Origin: Cycas panzhihuaensis
Lineage: Eukaryota; Cycadophyta
NCBI GenBank assembly: GCA_023213395.1
Contig: CM041465.1
Span: forward strand, 188,301,741-188,365,740
Reading direction: 5' to 3'
Length of the DNA stretch: 64,000 nucleotides
In this document: one piece after another, positions 12,898 through 24,381 of the stretch
Numbering within the stretch: position 1 is the stretch's first letter
Layout: each line of letters opens with the position of its first letter
Position numbers and translations under genes: made by a program
The notes under the pieces: model-generated
Databases searched by the model: none
Seen by the model: only the letters and a program-made list of their open reading frames with translations
What the model was told of the DNA's origin: nothing

Positions 12898-13895
12898 ATG
12901 GCATTAGATAGGTTAGATCCATTCAAAAAATTTAAAGGGTAGGTTGATCACATTTATTATAAATAAGAGTCAAGTGTTATTCCAGAATCTAATGATGTCC
13001 TAGATGTGGTAAATAGAACTTCTACTATACTTACACCTCCCTTAAATTAGGCCTTTTGGAAAGGGATAATGCTATAATAGAAAAAACTAATAACTATCAA
13101 CATTTATGATAATTAATTATTACATATTAGAGGTATAGAGGCAACTAAGGAATAATAGAAGAAGTTTAGATAGTTATATGATAGATAGAGTATAAGTAAG
13201 TTGTTAGAAATGAACAGAGAATTCCATTCACTTAAGTTACATTTATATGGCTCAAATATAAAACATATAGATAGACTTAAGGAGCTGAGATTGTTACTAA
13301 ATAGCCACAATTATAATGTCCATGAAGAAGAGATAGTGGAAACCTTCCTAAATTGCTTGCATGATGATCTTAAGAACTTTAAGACTATGATCACTTTGTT
13401 TAAGGATAAAAAGACTTTAATTGTATACAAGTTGTAAGAATATTTATTTAATGAGGTTGAAGAACCTTAAGGATTTAACATTGGTGAAAGAGCTTTTATA
13501 TCTAGGATGAGAGGTAGAGGTAGGCCTTACCATATGCTAGTAAGAAACTTAGGAAATAGAAATGAGAGAAGTTCTTACTATAATTATTGTAAACTAGGCT
13601 ATTTAATAACTAAGGATTGTACATATAGAGAAGAAATTAACAATCAAACTTTGAACTTTAAAGGATTTCAATTTAGAGGAAGCAATTAGATGTCTAGAGG
13701 ACATTAAAGAAATATAAGATCTAGAGGAAACTTGAGAGGAATAGGAGGAAGATGGCAAAATAATGTAGTAGAAATTAATGAAATGGAAGAAGAAGCCACA
13801 TAATTCTTTATGGTATCAATAGATAAATCTAAGGAATTTGGTATGTAGATAGTGGTTATTCTAAGTATATGACTCCTAACTTAAGAATATGTAAA
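12898..13895 (+). pseudogene. Copia-3 gag-protease, truncated
   Basis: ATG at 12898 gives M-A-L-D-R-L-D-P-F. A UBN2-type gag follows, with H-S-L-K-L-H, H-I-D-R-L-K-E-L-R, H-E-E-E-I-V-E-T-F-L and L-K-N-F-K-T-M-I (13201-13430). After it come a G-R-G-R-P basic stretch, a degenerate CCHC knuckle (Y-N-Y-C-K-L-G-Y...D-C, 13577-13620) and the protease start W-Y-V-D-S-G-Y-S-K-Y-M-T-P (about 13842). Stops near 13160-13200 fall where Trp, Gln or Arg codons are expected. The frame ends abruptly at 13895, where the Gypsy-1 LTR begins. No continuation is found beyond Gypsy-1. Confidence 0.8.
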
Positions 13896-14215
13896 TGTAG
13901 TAGACCATGCATCAAGTACCACCTTCATAACTAGTTTTGTATATCAACATGTAGAAGTAGAAAGAACAAAAGAGAGTTTACACAGTAAAACTCATTTGAA
14001 TTAAAAAACCCCTTAATGAGGTGACTTAATTCTTTGTTTAAACCATATGATGATCAAGTACAAGAAATGGGAGAATTTATATAAGCGACATGCATCCATT
14101 CAAAAGTTTCTTGTCTTTTGATATCTCCCACTAATTATTCAAACTAGTGCTTAATCCTAGTTTAATGACTAATTGCTAAGATTAACTAGGGGTTGCAAGC
14201 AATGCAAGAAGTCCA
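13896..14215 (-). repeat. Gypsy-1 3' LTR
   Basis: On the minus strand it runs TGGACTTCTTGC ... GGTCTACTACA, giving TG...CA ends. The right edge is set by the polypurine tract and the left edge by the break in the Copia-3 protease frame. A TATAAATT box lies near 14075 (minus), as expected for an LTR promoter. Confidence 0.6.
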
Positions 14216-14247
14216 CCCCCTCACCACCTCCCTATCCCCCCACCTCT
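14216..14247 (-). other. polypurine-rich tract of Gypsy-1
   Basis: On the minus strand AGAGGTGGGGGGATAGGGAG continues as GTGGTGAGGGGG and abuts the LTR start. It is a long purine tract suited to plus-strand priming. Confidence 0.6.
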
Positions 14248-17200
14248 TTGAGATGATTTACCCTTAAAGAATGGGAAAGTAAGGGAGCTTGTGGAAGATG
14301 TCCTCATTTTCCTAGGTAGAATCATTGGGTAGAAGTGAATGCAATTAATTAGGTACTCCCTTATTATCCTTCATCACAAGTGTTTGGTGCCACTATCACA
14401 GATTGCTTTTGAGTTTAGAATAAGTTGGATTTGTTCATTGAGTATAAGTAACTCTGTTTAAGGCACAACCTAGGATCTAATTTTGGGTTTGAGATTAGAG
14501 GCATAAAAAACATTATAAATTCAAGCACCTGGCATTTCCAGAGCATAAGCAATAGAACCAACCCATTACAAAACTTGAAATGGCCTATAGAATTGAGGAG
14601 TAAGATTTTATTTTTGGAGGTCTTAAGTGATGACTACTTATAAGGTTATAAACAAATAAAGACCCAATCACCAACATTAAATTCTCTTTTAAAATAGTGG
14701 TTATCAACTTGTTGCTTCATATGGTTTTAAACCAACTAGATGTTATCTTTAAGAGCTTGAAGAATGTCTGACATTTACTTTTGGATTTGTTTGGCTATTA
14801 GTGCTTTGGTTATTTTTTGGAAGAAGGAATTGATATCTAGTATTGGATAACCAGAAAGTGCCTAGAAGGAGGACATCTTGATTATTGAATACTATGAAGT
14901 GTTGTGCCAATACTTGACCAAATGTACCCATTATACCCATTGGGATTGTTTGTCTCATACAAAGCAATATAAATATCTTTCAAGATATTTATTAATAACT
15001 TTAGTTTCACCATCTATTTATGGATGGCAAGCTGTACTCATATACAATTCAGTGTCTACCAATTGAAACAATTCAGACCAAAATTTACTTGTGAACTTTG
15101 GGTCTTGATCATTGACAATTATTTGAGGGAACCCATGGAGATGATGCAATGACTTTGTGAAAAAGTTGGCAACTTGAGGTGCAGATGTTGTACTATATAG
15201 TGGAATAAAATGTGTATATTTTGTTAGGTAATCTACAACAACCAAAATAACATCTTTACTTATAGATTTAGGTAGCCTCGCAATAAAATCCATACCAATA
15301 TCTATCCACTTATGATTTAGGATTGGTGATGATTAAAGTAGACCAGGTAGTTTTATTATTTCTGCCTTTTATCTTTGGAAAATACCACAAGATGCAATGA
15401 AGTGTTGAATATCAATTTTTTGCCCTATTTAGTAAAATGATCTTCTTATGTGGTCATAGATTTTGTAAAAACCAAAATATCCAAAGGATGGAATGATATG
15501 TCCTTTCTTAAGGATGGTACTTTTTAGTATCAAAAGGTTATGATAGGTAGATTTAGTCTTTGTATAACAATGTATGTCCATGCAGTGACTAACTTGATGG
15601 AGCTTTTCCCTGGTGGCAACCTTATATCCTAGCTTTGGTTCTAGGGTCACTATCATATTTAGAATGCAATTGATCAATCCAAACAAGAAGTGCTATGGAA
15701 ATAACATTGCTTGATTATGCTTTATATTTCTTAGATAAGATATTAGCCTCCATGTTATCTTTTCCCTTCTTATTTATGATGTCAAAATTAAAATCTTAAA
15801 CTTTTGAGAGCTATATTTGTTGTAATTTAGATAAGGCATACTATTGAAGGAGGTACTTAAGGATGTGATGGTCATTATGCACTATGAATTTACTATCAAA
15901 GAGGTATTGATGCCATTTTTCCAAGACATGGAGAATAACTAATAATTCTTTGTTATAAATTGAGTAAGACTACTCTTAAAGATTTTTTTTTTTGCTTTTA
16001 AATGCTATGGGTTGTTTGTCTTACATGAGAATGGCACTAATGTAATATCTAGATGTATCATAATGTAGTTCAAATGGTTTGGTAAAATTAAGTATTGCTA
16101 ATGCAGGGGTGGAAGTAATTGCTACTTTTAGGTGTGAAAGGCTTATTCAACCACTTCTAATTAATGAAAGTCATTCATCTTACAAAGATTAGTAAGTGGG
16201 GTAATAATGATGAGTAGTGCTAAATATATCACCTATAAAGACTAGTAAGTCCCAAAAATCCTCAAAGAGTAGTGGCTAAGGTAGGTGTTGGATAATATAA
16301 GATGGCTTGAATTTTATTGGGGCCTATATGGACACCATGCATGGAAATAATATGACCTAAATATCTTAGTTTTTTTTGGCCAAAATGGCACATGTCTTGC
16401 TTAGGGAACAACTTATTTTAACTCAAGGTTCCTTATACCTTATCTATTGGATTGAGATATTATTGCTAATATTTGTTATAGACTAAAATGTCTTAAAAAA
16501 AACCATGGTAAACTTATGAAAAAAGGGAGTCAATACTTTATTCATTGTGGCCTAGAACATTGTTGGGGGATTCGTGAAGTCAAAAGATATGAATTTAAAT
16601 TTATATAGTCCTTCATAAGTTTTGAAAGTTATTTTTGTATAATTGATTATTTTGATAGGGATTTGATAATACTAAGATTACGATCAAATTTTTAAACAGA
16701 ATGTTGCACTATGAAGTTTGTCAATGAAATCATCCATTCTTGGAATAGGATATTTTTTAAATTGTGATTGAATTTAGTGTCTAATAATTAACATAAAGAT
16801 GGAAGGACCTATTTTTTAATAAACCAAAATAACCAAAGTTATATAATGCCTTTTATTATAGGTGATAGACCTAAGTTATAGAAGGTTGTTGGTAAGTCAT
16901 TTGATCTTTGTCCTTTATCTCATTTGATCTTTGTCCTTTATCTATGGCTATGCCTATAGGGGCAAACTAAAACAAGACTTTGTTCTAGTTTAATCTTAAT
17001 AATATGTTGCATATTACGATTAGGTAGGAGTCCAGTTGGAAAAGGTTGGAAAATTGGTTCATGTTATTACAGGAGGTTTTTGAGGTTATGAGTTTTGTCT
17101 AGTTTGAGATGTTCCTTTGGAATCTATGCCTCCATGGAGAAAATATGGATGATGCATCCTGCATGCCCTTTATAGATTAATTTATCTATTTTTGATGTGG

Positions 17201-17497
17201 ATATGACTTTAGGATTTAGTGTAAAGATTCCAAAGACCTAATGTAGTCTTCCATCCCAATGGAACTAAATAAAGTTTTGATCATGGTTTAGTGCATAAGT
17301 CCCTAGCTTCTTCAGCCATTTGACTCCTAGTATAATATCCAAAGTTTTGATAGGAAAATCATAATAGCTAGTGTAAAAGGAGAGGGTGTTAATTTAGAGT
17401 TCTGAATTAGGGAGTTCCCTATCACAACTAATTTTTCTTTCACATGGTACTTTAATATAGAAGATTTTGGACCTATCAATAAATATACCTAAGTAAA
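14248..17497 (-). pseudogene. Gypsy-1 pol (RT, RNase H, integrase, chromodomain-like tail)
   Basis: The PR-RT linker at 17065-17497 reads D-I-I-L-G-V-K-W-L and later L-L-P-N-R-N. RT (about 16280-16930) has G-Y-H-Q-I-P-I, a decayed M-P-F-G-L box and Y-L-G-H-I-I-S. RNase H has K-P-F-E-L-H-Y-D-T-S (about 16055) and K-G-K-D-N-M-E-A-N-I-L-S (about 15750). A His/Cys region (15429-15686) is followed by the integrase core at 15018-15293 (M-D-F-I-A-R-L-P-K-S, V-V-V-D-Y-L-T-K-Y, D-Q-D-P-K-F-T-S-K-F-W). The C-terminal G-D-W-V-F and a chromodomain-like tail lie near 14280-14680. The YxDD box is destroyed, and frameshifts and stops are common. It once supplied reverse transcription and integration. Confidence 0.85.
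17065..17497 (-). repeat. 433-bp direct repeat, copy 1 (Gypsy-1 PR-RT linker)
   Basis: It matches 20852-21284 base for base in length, at roughly 86% identity by eye. It is in phase with the Gypsy-1 pol frame to its left and ends ...CCTAAGTAAA exactly at the TR-GAG edge. Confidence 0.9.
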
Positions 17498-18020
17498 TGT
17501 AGCGAGCCAAAAATAATACAATAGATAGAAGCTCTTTTCAATAATGAATATGTATTCAAAGCAGCTCACAACATTTCATAGCAATAAATTTCATATGTCA
17601 CAATAGATAATTATAATAGTACAACCTCATAAATAGAGATAATAGTAGCATATGTGAATAATAATAAATAATATGAATAGAATGATAACACCTGATAAAA
17701 TATCTAGCAGCTTGATCAACCCTCTTCGATGTGAGAGTGACCCTCCAAATAGGCACTAGGCCCTAATTGCATGAGGCCATTATCCCTTCATAATAGAAAA
17801 TCTCCAAGATGATTTTAAAATGAGGGAGGCTCTATATTTATAGCCTTCAAACCCAACTTCTTACTTTTCCCTCCAAAAAATTGACTTCATAATAAAATAA
17901 ACTAAAATAAAATAAAATAAAATAAAATAAAATAAATAATTCTTCTTTTAATTCTTTTCTAAAACCTAACTTCATCATATTAAGTGAAACTGACTTCTTC
18001 AATATTTTGGGAATGCTATA
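17498..18020 (-). repeat. TR-GAG 3' LTR
   Basis: It runs TGTAGCGAGCC ... GGGAATGCTATA, aligning along its length with 20359-20851 (about 90% by eye). Terminal TGTAG/CTACA inverted ends are visible; the right end has one C-to-T change. It is about 30 bp longer than its partner because of an AAAAT repeat. Confidence 0.88.
17891..17938. repeat. (AAAAT)n microsatellite in the LTR
   Basis: About eight AAAAT-like units. The partner LTR has only two or three at the same place (20752-20768), so the tract expanded after insertion. Confidence 0.85.
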
Positions 18021-18034
18021 ATTCCCCTCCCTTT
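18021..18034 (-). other. polypurine tract of TR-GAG
   Basis: Plus ATTCCCCTCCCTTT reads AAAGGGAGGGGAAT on the minus strand immediately before the 3' LTR. Confidence 0.7.
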
Positions 18035-18039
18035 AAAAT

Positions 18040-18061
18040 GATACTTCACCCTTGAAGTATC
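18040..18061. repeat. 9-bp inverted repeat with 4-nt loop
   Basis: GATACTTCA, then CCCT, then TGAAGTATC. It is a perfect hairpin just upstream (in element sense) of the polypurine tract. Confidence 0.8.
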
Positions 18062-19129
18062 AAAAATTTCTTATAGCTTGATCTAATCTTTCAACCACCA
18101 CCTATTATATCCTGTAGGTCATAAAGATTTGGCTAGATCTCGTGTCTTTTATGGGGCTTTGCTATCAAGTATCTTGAATTTATCGATGTTTATTCTTAGG
18201 ACTAGGTAGATGCTATGTCTTATTCTGAATCAAAAGGATCTTAAGACCTATGAGGTACCTCAGATGACTTGTCCTAGTCTTGCCTTGCATTTGCATATTT
18301 TATTTCTAAATGGGATGGATTTTGGGAAAAGATGTAAAGACTTTGGGAAAAGAATTGACCGTGAGGGTCATGGATAGATGATTTCCTATTATGAAAAAAT
18401 ATAAAGGAAGAATTGTGAACTGTGATCAAGCATAACTTTGAAGGTATAGAAAGAAAGGATAAATTTTGGAATATGTCTTGGATGGAGATAAAAGTTTGTG
18501 TAAGTTTTGTTGGACCACAACACTTTTTAGAAGAGAAGGATAGATGGGAAATTGGTGATAGATGTTCTTTATGAAAAAAATGATTTAATAGGTTGTTAGG
18601 AATGGTATTTAGACAAAAGGAAAGATTTAATAGAAAAAAATAATATTAATGATATGAAATTGAAGGGGTTTGGGAAAAGTCAAATAGGGTTTTGTAAGGG
18701 GTAATACTAAGAGATGAAACCTGATGAATAGATTGAAATTGTAACATATCCCATTGAGAAAGTCCTATAGAGGGTGAAGGAGTAGGTGAGTATAGAGATG
18801 AACCAGGGTTATAGAGGGAATTAGAATTTGAACTACAAAAAAACTAAAGTTAAGGGGATTAAGAGCATGGCTAACCATGGGTTGAGGAGAAAATGGCTTT
18901 TGTATTACTATTGAACTAAGGAAAGAGAGAGGACATATAAAACTACTAAACAAAATATACATGTGTAATGTAGGAAACGAGCTTTGCATGAAATTTATTG
19001 AGAAAAATATGCTTGTTCTTCATTGTCTTCATACTACTCCTATGTAACTTCACTTTGGATTTCCTCTCTAATATTGAAATGAGACTCTTTTATTACTTGT
19101 GCCTGCTTCGAGTTTTCTATGTCATCATA

Positions 19130-19500
19130 TTATTTTCTCTATGATATATCTTGTTCTAGCTCTTGAAAAATCTCTAAGATTTCTTCATTAACAATGTCTT
19201 CTTCTTGTCCTTCCTCATCTACTTGAATCTCACCCTGCTTATATTTCTTAAAAGCTATGGTGGCCACCTCTGAAAACTAGTACCATAGAAAAGGTTATTT
19301 AGCCCAGTTAATGAACCACTCATAAGCTCGTCCATTCAATATCATTCCTAATAATGACCCATATTCTTCCATTTCTGTATTAGACGTAAACTCATAGTCT
19401 TCTATCCATTTTTTTTGTCTTCATAATCCTCTAAATTAAAAAAGTCTATCTCCATTTTTCCTCAATAAAGGCTACACTTAGATGATTAAAATCTATGTTC
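19130..19500 (-). pseudogene. gag-like region of TR-GAG
   Basis: The minus-strand reading has a W-I-E-D-Y-E-F motif and L-N-G-R-A-Y-E-W-F-I-N-W, then F-S-E-V-A...A-F-K-K-Y and an acidic tail. That pattern (A-x-x-W-F-x-x-W, then F-x-x-x-F) is typical of the Ty3-type retrotransposon gag family. At least two in-frame stops (TAA, TAG at expected Gln/Trp codons) interrupt it. No CCHC knuckle or protease motif follows. It probably encoded the nucleocapsid of a non-autonomous element. Confidence 0.6.
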
Positions 19501-20339
19501 TCTATCTATTAAAACTATTACATATGACCACTTGTATCAAACATCTTTGCATAAATTTTTCCTTAAATTCCTACATTAATTCTTAGCCCGTAAAGATTCC
19601 TCTGGGCACACTTCATTCTATTTTTTTTTGCTTCATTGTGTGGGAAAGACTCTACGTGCCTATCACTATTTGGCACTTGTAAATAACACACTCTACCATC
19701 AAAACTGTGGTCTTGAGATTCCTCCAAATGGAATCGCCCCTTCTAGAAATCGATAATGGCTTCTAGATTCTTTGGTTAGGCACTGACATTCTCACTTTCA
19801 TAGCTGGATTACGATTGTCTCTTACCTTCTCTCGACTGCCAGATGACATGTGATTACCCCAATATTTAGAAGTGTGTGTTTGACCCTTTTTGTCATTGGT
19901 GTCTGTTCGTGTAATCATCAAACTTTACACAAATCTGTCATTACATTTATTGATTTTTTAAAAAATGATGGCATACCCTTACCTACTAATATCACTACTC
20001 TATGGATGCCTGCTTATATGCTATGGTGGATATGTTTGTGATCTATGTTATTGACCTCTTTGTAACTATGATGGGTGCACGATATTTGATTTTGTATATG
20101 GTGTTAGTTGCTCCTCTTAATCCTCGATGGATGTTTTCTATATTCTCTTCCTTAAAGGCTTAGAGTTGACTAGCTCTTGCTAGCGACATCCTGGATTCCA
20201 CTTGTATAAAATATGCATATTTCTCCACAAAGATGTGATGAATGCTCTTCCACTAGTAATGTACACTATGATTTTCTAAGATAGATTTAGTAAGATGACT
20301 TAGCTCTAATTTTCTTATTCAATCCTACTTTCACTTCTC

Positions 20340-20358
20340 ACGTGGCTCTGATATCAAT
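20340..20358 (-). other. primer-binding site of TR-GAG
   Basis: On the minus strand it reads TTGATATCAGAGCCACG, one or two changes from TGGTATCAGAGCC, directly beside the right LTR. It fixes the direction as right to left. Confidence 0.8.
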
Positions 20359-20851
20359 TGTAGTAGGCCAAAAATAGTTCAACAAATGGAAGCTCTTTCT
20401 AATAATAAATATGTATTCAAAATAGCTCACAACATTTCGTAGCAATAAATTTCATATGTCATAGTAGATAATTGTAGCAGTACAACCTCATAAATAGAGA
20501 TAATAGTAGCATATGTGAATAATAATAAATAATATAAACAGAATGATAGTACTTGATAAAATATCTAATGGTTTGATGAACCCTCTTTAAGGTGAGAGTG
20601 ACCCTCCAAATAAGCACAAGGCCCTAATGGCGTGAGGCCGTTATCCCTTCACAATAGAAAATCTCCAAGATGATTTCAAAATGAGGGAGGCTCTATATTT
20701 ATAGCCTTCAAACCCAACTTCTTACTTTTCCCTCCAAAAAATTGACTTTATAATAAAATAAAATAAATAATTCTTCTTTTAATTCTTTTCTAAAAATTGA
20801 CTTTATCATATTAAGTAAAATTGACATCTTCAATATTTTAGGAATGCTACA
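20359..20851 (-). repeat. TR-GAG 5' LTR
   Basis: It runs TGTAGTAGGCC ... GGAATGCTACA, with intact TGTAG/CTACA ends. It is the partner of 17498-18020. Confidence 0.88.
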
Positions 20852-21284
20852 TATTATAAGAGGTTTTTAAGGTCATGAGTTTGGTCTGGTTTAAGATGTT
20901 CTTTTAGAGTCTATGCCTCCATGGAGAAAAGATGGACGATGCATCCTACATGCCCTTTATGGATCAATTTATCCATTTTTGATGTGGATATGACTTTAGA
21001 ATTTATTGTAAAGATTCCAAAGAACTGATGTAGTCTTCCATATTAATGGAATTGAATAAAGTTTTGATCATGGTTTAGTATAGAAGTCCCTAGCTTCCTA
21101 AGCCATTTAACTCCTAGTATAATATCCAAAATTTTCATGGGAAAAGTATAATAACTAGTGTAAAAGGAGAGGGTATCAATCTAGAGTTCTAAATTAGGGA
21201 GTTCCTTATCCCAACTAATTTTTATTTCATATGGTACTGTAATACAAAATATTTTTGACCTATCAATAAATATACCTAAGTAAA
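20852..21284 (-). repeat. 433-bp direct repeat, copy 2 (Gypsy-1 PR-RT linker)
   Basis: It starts TATTATAAGAGG right at the TR-GAG edge and ends CCTAAGTAAA, matching 17065-17497. Beyond it (TGGCTATCTAC) no further Gypsy-1 coding could be read. Confidence 0.9.
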
Positions 21285-23076
21285 TGGCTATCTACACCCA
21301 TTAAACCCTATATACAATAATTTATACATCGAGGAAAGGCCATGACACTACAAGCCCCCTATTGTGTGATGAAGTAATCCTCGCTTGATTTAGTATAGTC
21401 CTCCATGGGACCCTTATTTCCCCTATATGATTTGTCACTACTCCATCAAGACCATCTATCTAGAGCCATTATTGAATGCATGGATACCCATAAAGAAGGG
21501 ATACTCCCGTCTGTATAAAAAATTTCCATCTGTAAGGATGTCTACGCCCTACATCATATTATGTAGTTACGACCTACCTCTATCGAGCTAAATCGACTTG
21601 CAGTGTGTCATCCTTCATATTGACAATGCATGACACCCTCTACATTTATGCATGCCTCTTGAAAAGCTTAATCACTGTGTGCAGGTGAAGCTTGATCTAC
21701 AAGTAATGTCTCTCGGCTAACTATTAATCCCCTTGTGCCAATGATTATGCCCTTTGTATGTCCTTACTCACTGTGAATACATTATGTAACTTGCCTAAGC
21801 TCATTAATTCAAGTGTGAGGTGAAAATTCAAAGAATTCAAAGAGATCTCATTGATTTTATAGTGAATTTATTACCCCTATTATGTGATTAATGCCTTTAT
21901 GTCTTCATATTTTCTAACATTAGAGTATATTTTTCTTATAAAGTTTTTATTTAATTTAATTAGATTGGAATCTTATTTGAGGTCTATAAGCCCCTTATTT
22001 GCTAGCAATCAATCATATACAACCTTAATGTGACTAGGGAATACACTACATAAGGGTCTAAAAGCCCACTCCAATTTAGCTTGTCACTCGTAAGGAGGTC
22101 TTTGTACTATTTTTGCAATATCTTCTCAATTAGGTATTCATTTATTAAATTGTCTAAACCATTGGAATCCTAACTTAGAGCTCTACATATTGGACTAATA
22201 TTTAGTTGATTTTAGGTATATTTTAAGCTATCTAAATCCCCTTATTTTACCTCTTATTATTTATTCATTTAAAGCTATTTTTTCATCAATTAAAGGTTTT
22301 AAATATACTTTAAAATGGGATATTATAGCTACTAGCATTTCTTCATCGCTTAAGAAGTATTTTTTACTCATTTTCTAAGCTAACATATGTGATGATTTAT
22401 GGTTGTAGGTTCTCTTCTTATGTGAGGAAGGTTACTTTTCACCTTTTAGAAATGACCACTTCCTAATTGAGCACTCTAAACCCTTTCTTTTGTATTTTTT
22501 GCTACTTTTGTTTATTCATGTCTCTTATTTTTAATAATTAAAATTCACTATTATTGTCTTTATATAAGACCACATTAAAAAGGAATTTTAATTGCTATTA
22601 AAAACTCTTGAATTGAATTGCTAGACTACTAATCCTATAAGGGGAAGAATTAGGACCCCTGAAGTTAATCACTCCTACACACATAAGTTGTATTTACCTA
22701 GATAAGTAAGCTAGGGAATAACTTGATATGAAGTATACTAAGTGATGGATTGAGGTGTTAAAACCTCCCTTTGGTGTTTAGAGACTAGGCTAGGCTTGCA
22801 AGGGGTAAGTGCCTTGGTTGTAGTCCTTTGCTAGATCCATCACTTAGTATAAATCTGGTGTAGGTGGGCAAATAGTATCAGGGGGGGTAGCCAGCCTTGT
22901 ATACTTATGTATCGAGATATATTGAGTATAACTTACTCATATATCAATGTATATAGAGTCCTTAAACTGCCATCTATGGGTAGGTTCCCCTAGACAGAAT
23001 AACAACCAAGGGCTTCCTTAGAGACATTGAAACTTTAGAACTCTACCTTAATAGCTTATTAGGCAGAGAATACATA
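21285..23076 (+). other. unassigned DNA, then Copia-4 leader
   Basis: 21285-21800 holds nothing I recognise. From about 21800 the sequence is homologous to the Copia-5 leader (about 43330-44615). Shared stretches include TAAACCATTGGA, GGTTCTCTTCTTATG-like and CTAGGCTAGRCYT blocks in the same order. This places both elements in one family and shows that the Copia-4 5' LTR and primer site are missing. Confidence 0.6.
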
Positions 23077-24340
23077 ATAGTAGCTCAAATATTAATTTCA
23101 AATACAATTAAACTATTAGGAATTGATAATTTTTTGGCTTAGAAGAAATAAGTCAAATACCTCTTAATCATAGATGATTTTTAGGCTTGCGTATCTAGAG
23201 ACATACCCAAGCCTATCCTATATATGATCTAAACAACCCAAATAATGTGATCCCTCTAGACCTTATTACCCTTACTACCTTAAGAGCTAAAGATAATGTA
23301 GTTCTATTTTTCATTTACTTAGCTATGGACGATAATATGGACCAAAACATTGAAATGATAAATACCTCTCATAAAGCTTAGAATATTATATGTTCCTTCT
23401 CTGAGTAGAAGGATGACTCTAGAGTGATTATGCTAAAAGCACACTTATATGCTATAGCTTTTATTGGTTCTATCCCCTCATATATGACCAAAGTCAAGTC
23501 TATTAGGAACTAACTTAATACTCTTGGAGCTTGTCCTTCTAACTATGACCTTTTTGTCTGTGTCATAAATGTCCTTCCCTTTATATGCAATAGTTTATCT
23601 TTTATCTATCCAATGAATTTTCCACTGTAGGCTTCAATACCTTAGAAGGACAATTGTTAAAGGAAGAAGGCATCCTGAGCTATCAAGGAGCAACATACTC
23701 TTCTAACTTTGTTCCTACATTTGTATCTAAGAATGGTAAGATAAATTAGTCTCAATAGCAACCTCTTACCCAATAGTTTAGTTCAATGAATTTAAACCAA
23801 CCACCACAACAAATAAGAAACCAATAGGAGAGATAGAATGTTACCTACTTATATTGTGGAAAACCTAGGCATGTGATTATAGAATGCAGAAAAAGAAAAT
23901 CTGATCTACAACTTGTATAAAATGCAACTAGATAATAAGGAGGCCCATATCAATAATATAATAGAGGTTGTAGTTATGGTAATAAATAACAACAAAATAA
24001 TCAACCTAAGAATCATAATTAGGAAAATGATAGGAATTTCTAACAAGGAGGCCATGTGGCTAATTCCAAAGTTGATTCCCAGTACCTGTTCTTTGATGCA
24101 CTCTCTTCTCATCATGTTAATAATTCTTGGTTAATAGATTTTAGTGTTACACATCACATGACAGGCACTAAAGAGCTCCTGAAAGACATCACACCTACTT
24201 AGGCATATATAGTTACACTTGGTGATGATATTATATATGATGTGGCTAAGGCTAGGAAAGCTCCTATAGCCCTAAAAAATTTAAATATTCATCATCATAT
24301 AAGCAATGCCCTTTATGTGCTTGGTACAAATTAGAACCTA

Positions 24341-24381
<41 letters not shown>

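Larger units (their letters stand above)
17498..20851 (-). mobile_element. gag-only LTR element (TR-GAG type)
   Basis: Two LTRs of 523 and 493 bp bracket 2.34 kb of interior with a minus-strand primer site beside the right LTR and a purine tract beside the left. The only protein-like reading inside is a Ty3-type gag region (about 19130-19500). No RT, integrase or RNase H motif was found. This fits the non-autonomous terminal-repeat-with-GAG class described in plants, which uses enzymes from partner elements. The flanks do not match as a 5-bp target duplication (GTAAA versus TATTA). Confidence 0.8.
13896..21284 (-). mobile_element. Gypsy-1, 5'-truncated Ty3/gypsy with nested TR-GAG
   Basis: A minus-strand Ty3/gypsy element that reads, from high to low coordinate: PR-RT linker, RT, RNase H, H2C2 integrase, chromodomain-like tail, polypurine tract and 3' LTR. 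Its gag and 5' LTR are absent. The pol frame is split from a second copy of its PR-RT linker by the TR-GAG element at 17498-20851. The element lies in the protease region of Copia-3. Order and motifs suggest a chromovirus-like lineage, though the exact clade is not determined. Confidence 0.8.

Noticed and set aside
13896-13900. Shared GTAAA-TGTAG words at the Gypsy-1 LTR edge and at the TR-GAG left edge (17493-17502)
   Set aside because: The following sequences diverge at once (TAGACC versus CGAGCC), so this is most likely coincidence.
14878-15066. Plus-strand 62-codon frame
   Set aside because: It is the antisense shadow of the Gypsy-1 integrase on the minus strand.
23906-24134. Overlapping frames on both strands near the Copia-4 zinc knuckle
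   Set aside because: They are alternative frames of the decayed gag-protease; the true frame carries the protease motif near 24130.
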